Shown piece after piece: positions 37,890-50,079 of a stretch of 64,000 nt of DNA. Position 1 is the stretch's first letter. Each line of letters opens with the position of its first letter. Source of the DNA: Absidia repens (taxonomy: Eukaryota > Mucoromycota > Mucoromycetes > Mucorales > Cunninghamellaceae); NCBI GenBank assembly GCA_002105175.1, contig MCGE01000032.1:62001-126000 (forward strand), in the 5' to 3' direction. A program made the position numbers and the translations under genes. The notes under the pieces are model-generated. The model searched no databases, was not told the DNA's origin, and saw only the letters and a list, made by a program, of their open reading frames with translations.

Positions 37890-40223
37890 GTGAGTTTTCC
37901 ATTCGCTTTCACACACACAAACACACATATATGTTCCTTTTGTGCCAGCTCTCTCTCTCTCTCTGCCTAACTCTTCTTTTTATTAATATTTACCTAAAGC
38001 GGCGTGTTCACGAGAGGAACCTTCACCGTAGTTTTCGTCACCAACAACGACCCAACGGATACCTTCGGCCTTGTAGTCACGAGCGGTATCGGGGACACCC
38101 TTGTATTCACCGGTGTAGAAGTTCTTGACACTGTTGACGGCACCATTTTCAGAGTTGACAGCACCAATCAACATGTTGTTGGAGATGTTGTCCAAGTGAC
38201 CACGGTACTTGAGCCAGGGACCGGCCATGGAGATGTGATCGGTGGTACACTTACCTTGGACCTTGATAAGAATGGGGACATCCTTGATATCTTGACCATC
38301 CCACTTGGCGAAAGGTTCGAGCAATTGGAGACGGTTGGACTTGGGGTCGACAGCGACTTGGACAGAGGAGCGGTCGGCAGGGGGTTCTTGGTAGGTGTTT
38401 TCACCAGCATCGTAACCCTTGGGAGGCAATTCGTAACCGGAAGGAGGTTGGAGCTTGTAAGGCTTACCGTCAGCACCAGTCAAGGAGTCGGTCAAGGGGT
38501 TGAAGGTCATGTCACCAGCAATGGTCAAAGCAGTGACAATTTCGGGAGAAGCAACAAAGGCGTGGGTGGCGGGGTTAGCGTCGTTACGTCCAGTGAAGTT
38601 ACGGTTGTAAGAGGTGATGATGGAGTTCTTGTCACCCTTCTTGATGTCTTGACGATCCCATTGACCAATACAGGGGCCACAAGCGTTGGCAAGTACAACA
38701 CCGCCAGCGTTGGTGAGCACGTCCATGATACCGTCACGTTCAATGGTGGCACGGATTTGTTCGGAACCGGGGGTGATGGTGAACTTGGCCTTGGCCTTGA
38801 CACCGTGGTCAGCAGCTTGTTGAGCAAGAGAGGCGGAACGGGCCATATCTTCGTAAGAGGAGTTGGTGCAAGAACCGATCAAACCAACCTTAAGTTCTTG
38901 GGGCCATTCGTTCTTGTGGAGGGTTTCCTTGAACTTGGAGAGAGGGGTGGCCAAATCGGGAGTGAAGGGACCGTTGATGTGGGGTTCCAAGGTATCGAGG
39001 TTGATTTCAATCAATTCATCGTATTGAGCATCTTCATCAGCACGGAGGTTGTGGGCGAAGGATTCGGCATACTTGGCAATGTTGGCACGCTTGGTAGCAC
39101 GGAGGTAGTCACCCATACGGTCGTTGAAGGGGAACATGGAGGTGGTAGCACCGATTTCGGCACCCATGTTACAGATGGTACCCATACCAGTACAAGAGAT
39201 AGAGTCGACACCATCACCGAGGTATTCAACAATAGCACCAGTACCACCCTTGACAGTCAAAATACCAGCCACCTTGAGAATAACATCCTTGGGAGAAGTC
39301 CAGCCGTTAAGCTTACCGGTCAACTTGACACCAATGACCTTGGGGCACTTGAGTTCCCAAGGGATATCAGCCATGACATCGACAGCATCAGCACCACCAA
39401 CACCGATAGCAACCATACCCAAACCACCAGCGTTAGGAGTGTGAGAGTCAGTACCGATCATGAGACCACCGGGGAAAGCATAGTTTTCGAGGATGATTTG
39501 ATGGATGATACCGGAACCAGGGCGCCAGAAACCAATGTTGTACTTGGCGGTGGAGGTAGCCAAAAAGTCGTAGACTTCCTTGTTGATATCAATGGCACGA
39601 GCCAAATCCTTGACACCACCAATTTGAGCTTCAATCAAGTGATCACAATGGACAGTGGTGGGCACAGCAACGCTAGGGAGACCAGCAGACATGAATTGCA
39701 ACAAGGCCATTTGAGCAGTAGCATCTTGACAAGCAACACGGTCAGGACGGAGCTTGAGGTAAGATTGACCACGGACAATGTCTTGGTTTTCAGCATCATC
39801 CAAATGGCCATAAACAACCTTTTCGGACAAAGTCAAAGGACGGTTCAATCTAAATAACAACAGTGATTTAGTTTTTCATACTCTTTTTCAACTAAAACTC
39901 TCTCTCTATTGGCTATTGCACCTCCCTTCGTTCCCATTTATTTTTTCACGCGCGTTCACTTACCGCTTGCGAACAATTTGCAAGTTGTCTTCAATACGTT
40001 GGTAGTTGATGAACTTGTCTTGTTCAAGGTTGGACATGGCGACCTTTTGGCTGGCGAAGTTACCACCAACTTGAGCATAAGTACGAGCGGGGACGTGAGT
40101 GCGAATAGCAGGAGCAAAAGCCTATATAAAAGATGAGGAGTTGAGAATGGGGGAGGGATGCGTGCACCAGGTTTTATTGAAACTTACCTTGGCGGCCTTC
40201 AAGAAGGAGTTAGAGGACAACAT
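37541..40223 (-). CDS. ACO1: Aconitate hydratase, mitochondrial
   Basis: Aconitase interconverts citrate and isocitrate in the TCA cycle using a [4Fe-4S] cluster. Four exons: 40188-40223, 39964-40121, 37994-39849 and 37541-37860. The start [21 protein letters not shown] is a typical mitochondrial presequence. The body has [50 protein letters not shown] and [10 protein letters not shown] (the cluster cysteines), [20 protein letters not shown], and the swivel domain with [22 protein letters not shown] and [23 protein letters not shown]. Codon use is very restricted, with C/G-ending codons favoured, as expected for a highly expressed gene and unlike its neighbours. That bias also leaves a long antisense open frame. 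Confidence 0.98.
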
Positions 40224-41946
40224 TATATAAGGAATGCTTTGTCAAAGTAAAGAGGCAAAGCAAATATAAAAGGTTGAAAGGGGGTAAAGAAGAGAGGGGG
40301 GTTAAAAGAATAAAGGAAAAAGAGTAACAAAGAAGAAGAAGAAAAAAGAAAAAAAAAAGGGAAAACAGGATGGAAAATTTCTAGGGAGTATTTGTACGTG
40401 ATTTTGCCACCCAATTAAAGACAGAAAAAAAAAAGTTTTTTGGTTTAAATCCCGATTCATGTGAAGAAAGGGCCAGCTGTTGGTTTCACCAGCCACCCCT
40501 CGAATTTGGTAGCTTGTCCTCCCCCCCTTTTTTTTCGCCATTTGTTGATCCCCTCTTCTTTGTTACTTTTCATGTATATACGTATCTAATTGACGATGAG
40601 AAAACGCAATGTCTGTTTTTAATATAGTGAACGCGGATAATTAAAAAGAGGTGTATATTGATTTTTGCTGAGATAAGCAGTCTTTTTGGTGGAGATTGGA
40701 TTTTTCAGGTGGACTACTTTCAAGAGTAACGGGGCCATGTAAATGTTTTTTTCTCGGCCCTGACTGTGTTTTCCCCGACACACCTTGCTGGGCTTATCGT
40801 TTATCCACAAACACCCCCCAAAAAAAGCATTACCACAAATCAAAGTCTGGCTTTTTTTTTATTGTCCTTTCGACAATAAAAGGTAACTCCATCTGTTCCT
40901 TTTTCTTTCGTTATGATTTTAACACTTTCAAAAAGCAAAGCTCTTTCTGCTTTTTTTTACTCAATGACGTGAATCGTGATCACAACGGAAAAAGAGGAGT
41001 GAAATATGTCAGCCGAAATAGATATTCAAGCGCCGGCCCACATGTGCTTACCAAAAGGAGTAATGACGGTTGCCTTCCCATACCGTCATGGATGATGGTG
41101 ATTGAACCTTAATCACCTTGGTCTTGTAATCTCTGTTATCAATCATCAGCTTCCAAAAACATATATAGATCCACACATACACACACACACATACACACCT
41201 TCTCATCATTGTCCTTTTTTTTCATTGCCACCATTAGAGCACTTCCCCCACTGAACAAAAACTAAAAAGCTTTGATCGAATTTTTTTTTGGGATGATCTT
41301 CAACAATAGAGGGACTTGGATGAAATGCGTAGGCTGAATGTTTTTCCTCTCTCAAGAAAAAAACGACCTCTTTTCATGACCCCCTCCCCCTTCCTTTTCC
41401 TTCCATTTTTTGCTTTGTCAAAAAAGAATGTCTTCCGATGCTACGTTTTTTCTTGGCCCTTCATGGCCTCTTCCCCTTTTCTTTCTTAAAGATATTCTTT
41501 GTTTCGTGATGAGCACTTTTTTTTTTCTCGGCCCTTCATGACCCCCCCTCCCTCCAAAAGACAATCATACGCTTCTAAAAAAAAAAAAAAAAAAAAACTT
41601 CGGTCTTTTATCGACCCCCTCCCCCTTTCCATTCTAAATGTCCTAAGCCCTTTCCATCAACAACATCAAAAACGCAAATCATCACCCGTTCATATGCAAG
41701 AATATATATAAGATTTTATTATAAGGGGGGGAATATGTAAATAATAATAACAGTCTATCGTGGAAATAATATAAAACAAATGGTGTGGTCGATAGGCGGA
41801 GCATGAATTACCCCACTTTTGTAGTGTAAAAAAAAACAAAAACAAAAAAAAGGTGGCACCTGTCAAAAAGAAGTGAGACACATGAGAACCCAAAAAAAAA
41901 AGTGGGGGGGAGGCGGAAAAGAAAGAAGTCCTTTTTTTTAATTTGG
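40224..41946. other. intergenic between kinase and aconitase, with degenerate CT-rich repeats
   Basis: About 1.7 kb with no supported gene. The right part holds the aconitase promoter. At about 41350-41640 a motif of the type TTGGCCCTTCATGACCCCCTCC is repeated in degenerate form three or four times between T-rich and A-rich runs. Confidence 0.5.
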
Positions 41947-43559
41947 TTATAAAAGTGACATCAAGGAGGATCGGCTGACTGGAGGACGAGGACGAGGCGA
42001 CCGCGGTGAATCACCAGGAAGTGGTGGATGCTGATGTTGAGTGGAGGTGGAGGTGGTAGTACAACAGTCGATGGCATTGACCCAGGGATCGGCTAAAAGA
42101 GTAGCCATGTTCCATCGACGGGCAGGTGTGGGGTCGAGCAAATGAGCAATGGTGGGTCTTGCCACACGAGGAATATAGGCCAATAAACTGTTTCGGTTCA
42201 AGAGATACAATTCATAGTTCTTGTCCAGACGGGCGCGTGGGATTCGCCATGCAAAGCGACGAAGCACCATACACACAAAGATGATCCCACACGACCAGAG
42301 ATCGGCCTTGAATGCTTGGTAGGTGCCTTTGTATTGTTCGGGAGCAATGTACGGGTCCGAGCCACATACACCTAATGCAAAAGATGCGGCAAAGAGAGTG
42401 TGAGTTTGGGTTTCTTTGAGGTGAAAGAGGGATGTTTTTTTTTACTTATTTATTTATTTACTTATTTAATTATTTATTTACCTGAAGAGAGTCGTTCCAC
42501 CTTATCAAAAGGGTACCGGACCACTGCGGCTGCACCAAAATCAACGATCTTGACGGTATGACGATGATCCATCACCACATTCTCCAATTTCAAATCCCTA
42601 AACAAAGAAGAGGTATGTGTGAGTTGTTTGCGAGATGTTTCCAGTGTTTCTTTAAAAAAGATTTTGGTTTGTTTGTTTTTTTACCTGTGAGCTATTCCCA
42701 TGTCTTGAAGATAGGCCACGCCATTGAGAAGTTGACGCCAGCAACAGGCCATGGCGTCGACGGACATGTTGGTTTGCATAACGACGGCAAACAGATCGGT
42801 CGGTGCGTACTCCATGATTTCATAAAACCGAGCCTCTTCTTGAATGATATCCAAGGTCTCAATCACGTTGGGATGATGCAGGGTCGACCCAATACAGAAT
42901 TCCGCCGTCACCTTTTTCACGTAATCGCGTTCGGATTCATCGGATTTGCGCGGACTGAATGCCTTGACTGCAAATAACTTGCTATCATTACGTCGTATCA
43001 CCCGGACAGAGCCACCAGAACCCTTGCCAACAAAGGCACCTTGAATAAAAAAAAAAAAGTTAGTAAGAGTGCTTCCAAAAAAAAAAAAAAAAAAATTGTT
43101 ACCCCATTTGCCATAGCGATGTTCGAGATCCTTATTGAATTCGTTTCCAAAAGAATAATCACTGATACTGTGGCTGCAGCTGCTGCTGTCACTACTCCGA
43201 CTGGCGCTGGTGGTGGTGGTGGTATTGTTGTTGCTAATTGTGGGTGAATGGATCATGCTGCGGCTCAAAGTGGTGTTGGTGCGTTTGAAAAGTCGGTGTT
43301 TGAGTCCCTGAAACAGCGAGTCGTGGCGTACGAGATGGTGGAAATGAGTATCATGGTAATGCTGATTATAAACAGGTTTCTTAAAAATAAATTGGTCGCC
43401 GGGTGATACTACTGTCGAGATCTCTGATGAGAAATGACAAGTACTCGCGGTTGGAGATGATGGGGGAGATGGATGGGGAAGGTCATTGGCGATCGGTTGC
43501 TGTTGTGATGGCGAAGAGGAAGGAATGGTTTGTAAAAGATGTGACTTTTTCCCCTGCAT
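41947..43559 (-). CDS. Ser/Thr protein kinase, Hal4(Sat4)/Hal5-like
   Basis: Start ATG 43559 ([16 protein letters not shown]). A long Ser/Thr/Asn-rich N-terminus precedes the kinase domain. The glycine loop is [14 protein letters not shown], the lysine sits in LFAVKAF, and [27 protein letters not shown] plus [16 protein letters not shown] are diagnostic of the fungal Hal4/Hal5/Npr1-like branch. The catalytic loop is [10 protein letters not shown], split by an intron at HR/D. The Mg loop is DFGAA and the APE segment is [10 protein letters not shown]. The sequence looks catalytically complete. In yeast these kinases stabilise K+ and nutrient transporters at the plasma membrane. It ends in a Pro/Arg/Ser-rich tail ([13 protein letters not shown]). 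Confidence 0.92.
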
Positions 43560-44058
43560 AATGGATGGATATTAAATGTATAGATATATATTTACAGAAA
43601 AAGAAAAAGAAAAAAAAAAAAAAGAGACAAAGAGAGCCGATCTGTGTGATTTATATGTATGGTGATTCTCGGAGATCTGCCACAAAAATAATAGTCAATG
43701 CAAAAAATATTAATCGGATGCGTTTGATTGGAGTAGCGGGATTTCAATCCCGCCGTGGAACGGATAGGAAATCTTTTAGGATAAGCGTTGACCGAGGAAA
43801 AGACCTCAGGCAGGGCCACCTCACATGCCGCTTGCTTTGTCAAGAGATGATCCAATAGGACAAAACAGGCTATTTTTTATTTTTATTTTGCAAGCGATCG
43901 TGGTGGTTCTACTTTAGCTAGTTATGCGTTACACTATTGTTTTTGTTACATATTTAATTGTTTTGGGAAGGTATACAAATACCTTTTTTTTTTTTCTCTC
44001 TCTTTCCTCTTTTTCTTTCTTTCTTTTTCTTTTTTTTTTAAATAAAAAATCACCTTTT
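43560..44058. promoter_or_regulatory. divergent intergenic region between kinase and UCH37-like gene
   Basis: About 500 bp between opposite start codons. It contains a strong hairpin GCGGGATTTCAATCCCGC at about 43735-43754, discussed under rejected items, and a CT-rich tract before the + strand start. Confidence 0.45.
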
Positions 44059-45968
44059 ATGACACGAGAGACATGTCCTGAATGGATACACCTGGATCCT
44101 AGTGCTGGTAAATTTCTGTCTTGGGCATAACAAAAATGGTGAAATGTTCAATCATCGCTAAGGCATCTCTCTCTCTTTTCATAGGTATACTCTCTCAACT
44201 TTGTTTGGAAATGGGTGTAAAAGACGTCCAAGTGGATCAGGTACTATCTGTCGATCGTTTATATGACCAAAAGTAAGCTTTTTTGTTTTGGGTACCCAGT
44301 CAACTTATTGCTTTGGATCTAATTTAGTTATTTACCCATGACTTTTTTTTTCTTTTTTTTTGACAACAGGTCTGTGTATGGGGTTATAGTCTTTTTACAT
44401 CAAAATATACCTATAGTTGGTAATGGTGGCAGTAGCAGCAGCAAAAAGTGTGCGGATTCTTCAATGAAAGAAGAGTCCAATGATCGTATCTACTTTGCAA
44501 ATCAGGCAAGTTCTTTGTTGTTGTTGTTTTTTAGCGATGATTTTTGTTTGGGACGCGTGAGTGCGTGTCTGTATATTGACGCAATTTTTTTGTTAATATT
44601 ACTTTTGTTTTTTGTTTTTTTTTTTTATATAATAGGTGGTCAACAATGCGTATAGCATGCATGCATTATTGAGTATTCTACTCAATTGTGAAAAGATTGA
44701 TATCGGATCGACTTTAATGGAATATAAGATTTTCACCAAGGATTTTCCATCTATGGTAGGTCACTCATTCTACTGATGCGTACATTTACATATAAACTTT
44801 AATGTACCAAGTCTGGGTTTTTTTTTATTTTATTTTTTATATGCATTGTTATTATGACGCTCATCTCACCCTGCTTTAATTTTTTGCGGTTAGTTGAAAG
44901 GACTTAGTCTCAGCAATAGCCAAGCTTTACGAAATTCACACAATCTAGTGGGAAGGTAAGCTGCTGTATATACTCTGTGTATGGAAAAAATCTCACTGGT
45001 TATGATATATGTAGAGCATGGCCTGAACAATCAAATCAGAAACCAGTCTATCATTATGTTAGCTATTTACCTTTTGGAGGTTATTTGTGGGAATTGGATG
45101 GATTCAAAAAGGCCCCTCTACGATTAGGTAAAATAAGACTTGTGGGACTTCCTGTTTTCGATTAACCTTGTCTGTTTTCGTCCAGGTCAATGCACCGAGA
45201 AGAATTGGTTGGAGATAGCTCAATCTAAACTATCTCAGAAAATTGGAAGGTAAGGAGAAAAAAAAGAAAAAAAAAGGCGGGAGAGGCTATATACATTTGT
45301 GTGTGTGACAAAGACTGATAATTCTTTTTTTAGGTATCAAGAGAACGATTGGTCTATGTATGTAGTGGTAGAAAATCAACGTAAGGTTCATCAACGGAAT
45401 TTGGCGACCAAACTAGCATTCAAGACTAGAATCGAGACCCAATTGAATCAAGATTACCCAGAATGGAAAACCTCGACAGATGTCCAACATTGGGAAGAAG
45501 AATATCAACATGCTATGATGAATGATGCAAGTTATGATGACGATGATGTTGTTGTTTTATAAATGAGAAATACTGATCTTTTTTTGCAATATAAAAAACA
45601 TAGGAACACAATAGGCGAGGTATGGAAGTGTCTGCCCATTGGACGACAATACCATCCACAGCTGTAGAACTGACTCCTCCTATTCTGCCGCGGAATCTCA
45701 AGGACGCCATTGATCTCTGGTTACAAGTGAAGGATGATATCCTACAGCTCTATACTGAACTTGGCAAAGAAGAAGAAAAGCAGGATGCTTATCAGGTAAT
45801 AAATAAAAAATAAAAAATAGCTTCTAAAAAACAACAAGCATATTGAATTTTGTTTAATCATAGGGCGACGCCATTCGAAGGCAACATGACTATGGTCCCT
45901 TTGTCAATGCCTATCTGGAAGCCATGCAAGCCCAAGGAATTTTAAGCCGACCTGAACCAAAACATTGA
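44059..45968 (+). CDS. UCH37/UCHL5-like protein with catalytic Cys replaced
   Basis: Family C12 ubiquitin hydrolase fold, about ten exons. It starts MTRETCPEWIHLDPSAG, then ILSQLCLEMGVKDVQVDQV, YGVIVFLHQN, YFANQVVNNAYSMHALLSILLNCEKID, GLSLSNSQALRNSHN and VYHYVSYLPFGGYLWELDGF. The oxyanion Gln (NQVV), the catalytic His (YHYVSY) and Asp (ELDG) are present, but the nucleophile position in NNAC is Tyr (TAT at 44651-44653). The C-terminal UCH37-like domain is present (AIRRQHDYGPFVNAYLEAM), which in other species binds the proteasome subunit Rpn13 or INO80. The intron near 45554-45602 has a weak donor, so that junction is uncertain. Family membership is sure; hydrolase activity is not expected. Confidence 0.9.
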
Positions 45969-46467
45969 TTTTTTTTTTTTTACTTTTATATATACCCTTC
46001 CCGCCTTCTCACATATAGATCCTCTAAATTTCCCTGTTTTTCTCCCCTGAATTTTTTATGCACGCACGCACATCCGCCCACTTGATATTGTAGTATATTC
46101 TGTTATTTTTCTTTTTATTATGTTTTATGTGATCAATAAAGGTGCACCCGTTGATGATAAAATACTATGCATTACAAAGAAAAAAGGGACTTTTTTGGAG
46201 ATAGTGAAACAACTGAAGAAGGGATAACACCACACATATAGTTATATACAAACAGTAAACAAAATCACATAATCGTGAAAAGATGATCTAATCAAACGTA
46301 TCAGAAGGATAATATTTTGTTTTTATTAAAAAGATATTAAAAAAAGGAGGGGCAACACCAATATAAATAATCAATATAAAAAAAAAACAAATAAGAGGGT
46401 AATAAAATACAATAATAATGAATAGTAGGGAGGAGCTAAACAATAACAAAAAAAGACTAGGCTAAAA
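45969..46467. other. convergent intergenic region
   Basis: 3' ends of the UCH37-like gene (+) and the TMEM230 gene (-), with AATAAA at about 46134. AT-rich; no gene seen. Confidence 0.5.
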
Positions 46468-46995
46468 CTAGTCATCCCAGTCCGGAATCATTGAGAATTC
46501 ATAGCCAGGGTATTTGTAATAGGCATAGTAAGCAATGTAAAGATGGTATGCACCTAGGTATCATATATAAAAACGCAATATGAGTGAAATTGATACGTCA
46601 CAAAAAAGAAAAGAGCTTACCGGGAATAAACATGATGGAGCCAAGGACAAGCAATGGAATGGCTCGGCTAAGATACTCTTCCGTAGCAATAATCTCTAGT
46701 TTGATCAACACACCTACCGAAATCAAAATCGACCCCATGGTAAACAATAATGATGCTAAGCCAATGGCTTTCCAAGGAACTAAACAAGAGAAACATGAGT
46801 CCATCAAAACATCCATCCATTCATCCATCCAACTATTCTCCATGGACGAAATCATCTGACATGATGTGATGGTGTTGTCCCCCAAAACTTACTTTGTGCT
46901 TCGGGTGGCGTAAACTGTTCGGCTGTAAATCCCGTATCCTCTTGTAATTCGGCCCGTTGCTTTCTTTTCAGTTTGTGTTTCAGTGGAATGTGCAT
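46468..46995 (-). CDS. TMEM230: TMEM230/TMEM134-family small membrane protein
   Basis: Three exons, about 115 residues. Start at the ATG 46995, MHIPLKHKLKRKQRAELQEDTGFTAEQFTPPEAQ. Two membrane helices follow: WKAIGLASLLFTMGSILISVGVLI and RAIPLLVLGSIMFIPG. The final exon gives AYHLYIAYYAYYKYPGYEFSMIPDWDD and the stop TAG at 46468-46470. The end closely matches the family signature (FYHLRIAYYA..GY.Y..IPDFDD in animals). The human protein is linked to secretory and recycling vesicle traffic. A TCCCGCCCACCC box lies about 115 bp upstream of the start. Confidence 0.93.
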
Positions 46996-47267
46996 TGCTG
47001 TGTATATGTGTATGTGTAGACAGTAAGTAAAAGATGAATGGAGGTTCCAAAAAAAAAAAGAGACAAAAGAAACCCAACCCACTTTCGCTTTTTTGAAACG
47101 AATTGAAATCCCGCCCACCCACGAGCAATTTGGCCAAAGCCCATATACAATGAATAAAAAGACAATGGATTTTTTTTTTATTGTTGTACCCTCCCCTCCC
47201 CCTCTCAAAAAATAAAATAAAATATGCAGTATGAAGATAATATGGATATGTATATAAAAAAGAGAAT

Positions 47268-49070
47268 CTAGTTGCCGCTACAAAAGAGCCCCATCAAGAG
47301 TTGGTTTTCAACATCAATGACATTCCGCCTGGTATAGAGCGTTCCGTGGTAGCGACAGGTGGTATGTTCGATGCCCAGTTGGTGAGTATCCCAAAGCTTG
47401 ACACGACGAGGATATAGTTGAACGAGGTCACGGACGACGTTGGCAAAGGCGCGAGAACGCCCGGCGTTCCATGAGGTCAAATAATGCTGGCCTGTACCAA
47501 AGAATTGAGGTGTACGTACAATGATCATTGCCGATGAGGTCGAAAGATGATGATCTATCAGTTGGGTCAAGCCATGCGCAAAGTCACGAGGAGTGATCCT
47601 GCTCAGCGCAATATCGGCATTTCCTACACCAAGTATCACAATATCCGCTGCCGCCGCCGATGGATGCCAGCCGTTGCTGTTGAGGTTGGTGATGCTAGAT
47701 ATCCATGGGTGATAATGGATGGTGTTGTCGCCAAGCATAAGAGGAATGGTCGCATCGGTCACCCAAGGCGAGTGTGGATCGGCGTCTTCATTGTCGTCGT
47801 TACAGATACATGCGGCGTCAGGCTGGGTGGTCATATCACACCAAGTGGGGGAAGCCAATGTTTTCAAATTCCTGCCCAAAGAACGAAAAAAAAATACTAA
47901 TGAGAACATTGTGGATGTGATCTATATGGATGAGGGGAGTGGGTGGGGGATGTTACCTTCGCACATTTTGGTCTCCATAGACATGAATTGTTTTTCGCCG
48001 TAAACACCGTAATCCATCTTGGCGGGTATACTTCATGTCACAATGATCCGGGATAAATTCATACTTTGTGGTGTCATTTCGCCAACTTCCTTCCAGCGTA
48101 GGATAGGCACCACCACAAGCGGGTCGTTGTCGTTCTGGCTGTTGATCATGTGGATGTGGCGTGACCATGGCTTTGTTGCTGGAATCAAAAGAAAAAGGTT
48201 GATATCGATGCTGAATCGGGGTTTCCCAAAAATGCGATCGGTATTCGGTGATGCTTTTCAACACATAAGTATCGCTGTTTCGAAAATAGACATTGGCATA
48301 ATAGGCGTTGCTTTGTTTTGGGTATTGGTGTAAAGTGATGGGGATACTGTAATGCTTGCCGAGCGCTGTCATGGTAATGAGATCGGGTGGTGCATAATGA
48401 GGTACCACCTTGATTTTGTTGGCGGCTGGGATCGGGCCAAGCTATTATACAATTAATCAAATAATAAAAAAATAATAATCGGTTAATGATAATGAAAGAG
48501 AGATGATGGAAAATTGACATCCCCTAAACTCTTTTTAGATTGACTCCCTATCAACTTACCAAAACCACAATACATAAGCCGTTTTCTTGTTCAATGATAA
48601 CATCATCCAATGTAAAGTTACCATCAGGTTTCAAAAAAAAGGACTTTGTTTTCCAACCATCCCAGTGCTGGCGATCAGATGCCCTAGAATACAAAAATAT
48701 ACAGAGGTTGTGAGAGATCAGCCGATGATGTCTTAAAATGGAAATATCGCTTTTTTTTTTCTGTTCTATTGTGTCTGTCACTCTTTCTAGGAACTTACAA
48801 CCAAGAAATATCCCCTTTATCGCAAGGTTGAGGTCGTTTCGATGGATCAGTGGCGTAGATAGTGGATAGGCCGGGTGATGCCTTGGGAGCCGACATATGA
48901 TGTTGCTGCTGATCTGGGAGGACCAAGTCTAGTGCTGATGTTGTTGTTGCGGAATGAGCGTTTAATGCTGGATGGGTAACATGTTGGTAATAAAAGAGAG
49001 TCAATAAAAAGGCAAAAAAGATGCCTACTAGTATAACATGTCTTTGCTGTGATGACATGAGAGGCACCAT
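47268..49070 (-). CDS. NXPE / PC-esterase-like type II membrane protein
   Basis: Start ATG 49070 (MVPLMSSQQRH), with a signal anchor VILVGIFFAFLLTLFYY, so the rest should face the lumen or outside. A first domain looks like the NXPE Ig-like part (WKTKSFFLKPDGNFTL; YYANVYFRNSDTYVLKSITEYRSHFWE). The second is PC-esterase-like: GGAYPTLEGSWRNDT..YEFIPDHCDMKY, CLRRKTIHVYGDQNVRR, ADIVILGVGNADIA and LWDTHQLGIEHTTCRYHGTLY. Where SGNH/PC-esterases have GDS with the nucleophilic Ser, this one has GDQ (Gln codon at 47966-47968). Such proteins in other lineages modify glycans or glycoproteins by acylation; function here is unknown. Identification rests on motif order, not on a close match. Confidence 0.75.
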
Positions 49071-50079
49071 ATCTTTATTTTATTTTTCTTCTCTAGAAAG
49101 AAAAAGAAAGAAAAAAGGTCGAGACTGGGGGCGAAGATCTCTTTCAAGGTGGGCTGATTCAATCTCCGCTATCTCGCTCTCGATGTGGTGAAGATCTCCC
49201 CTCTCATGTGTTACTTTCTATTTATCTCCTTAATAATAGCTCTTTTTTTCTACAAAAGTATGGCAGTAACAAAAGATATATATAGCACATAAACTCACAA
49301 AAGACACCAAGACAATTATATCATAGATTTAAAAAAAATGACAAGCTTTACTTTTGCAAGTATAGAATAGAAATAGGCGTCCCAAAACAATGTAATTTAT
49401 TGATTTTGATTCCTATACATCTCAAACATGCTATTTTTATCTCATAAAAAAGAACTCAACAGTAAAATTACCATTTTTGTCTTAGCAAAATCCTATTTGC
49501 ATGTCTCATTCTCTCTCTCCCTTTTTTTTTTTTTTTTGGTTACTGTTGTACCAGTCTGAAAGATTTCTCTATTGCTAAAAAAAAATTAATCACCTTTTGC
49601 TGTCCTGGTTTTTCAACACTACGTACACAGTGTATGTACTTCTTCCCGATGACATTGCCCACTAAGTGAAGGCAACTTAATAAAAATTAAAAAATGCCGA
49701 TCATCATCCCATCATATTCCGTAACCATTGGCCCCAGTCATCATTGGAAAGCTGTTCCTGAACCTTACCAAATCGAATATAAAAACTATAATAAACTTTT
49801 TTCATTCATTTCAATCTGAGTGACTTATTGTATCCACATAAAACAGCGCCCACACACACACACACCCCTTTTCATCATTCCATCCCTGAGTTTTCAGCAC
49901 ACTCCCTCCCAAAGAAAAAAAAAAAAAAAAAGGCGATTCAAATGCAAAAAGGAAATATTTTATTTTTTTACATGACTGTCATCATCATCCCTAATGGTGT
50001 GAAGATAACATAAAAGAATGGATATATATGTGTAAAAGCAAAAAAAAAAAAAGGTTGTATACTACAGGGGACTTAAAAT
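49071..50079. other. intergenic between NXPE-like and URI genes
   Basis: About 1 kb, both flanking genes on the minus strand. Homopolymer tracts and a short (CA)n at about 49852. No gene or dispersed element recognised. Confidence 0.45.

Noticed and set aside
38004..39857. 617-codon open frame antisense to aconitase
   Set aside because: It mirrors the exon of a highly biased gene. Strong codon preference suppresses antisense stops, and the translation has no domain and low-complexity Thr/Val/Gly composition.
43733..43850. tRNA-like hairpin GCGGGATTTCAATCCCGC with D-arm-like sequence on the minus strand
   Set aside because: The T-loop length and its conserved C are wrong, and no matching acceptor strand GGAGTAG was found. 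At best a decayed tRNA.
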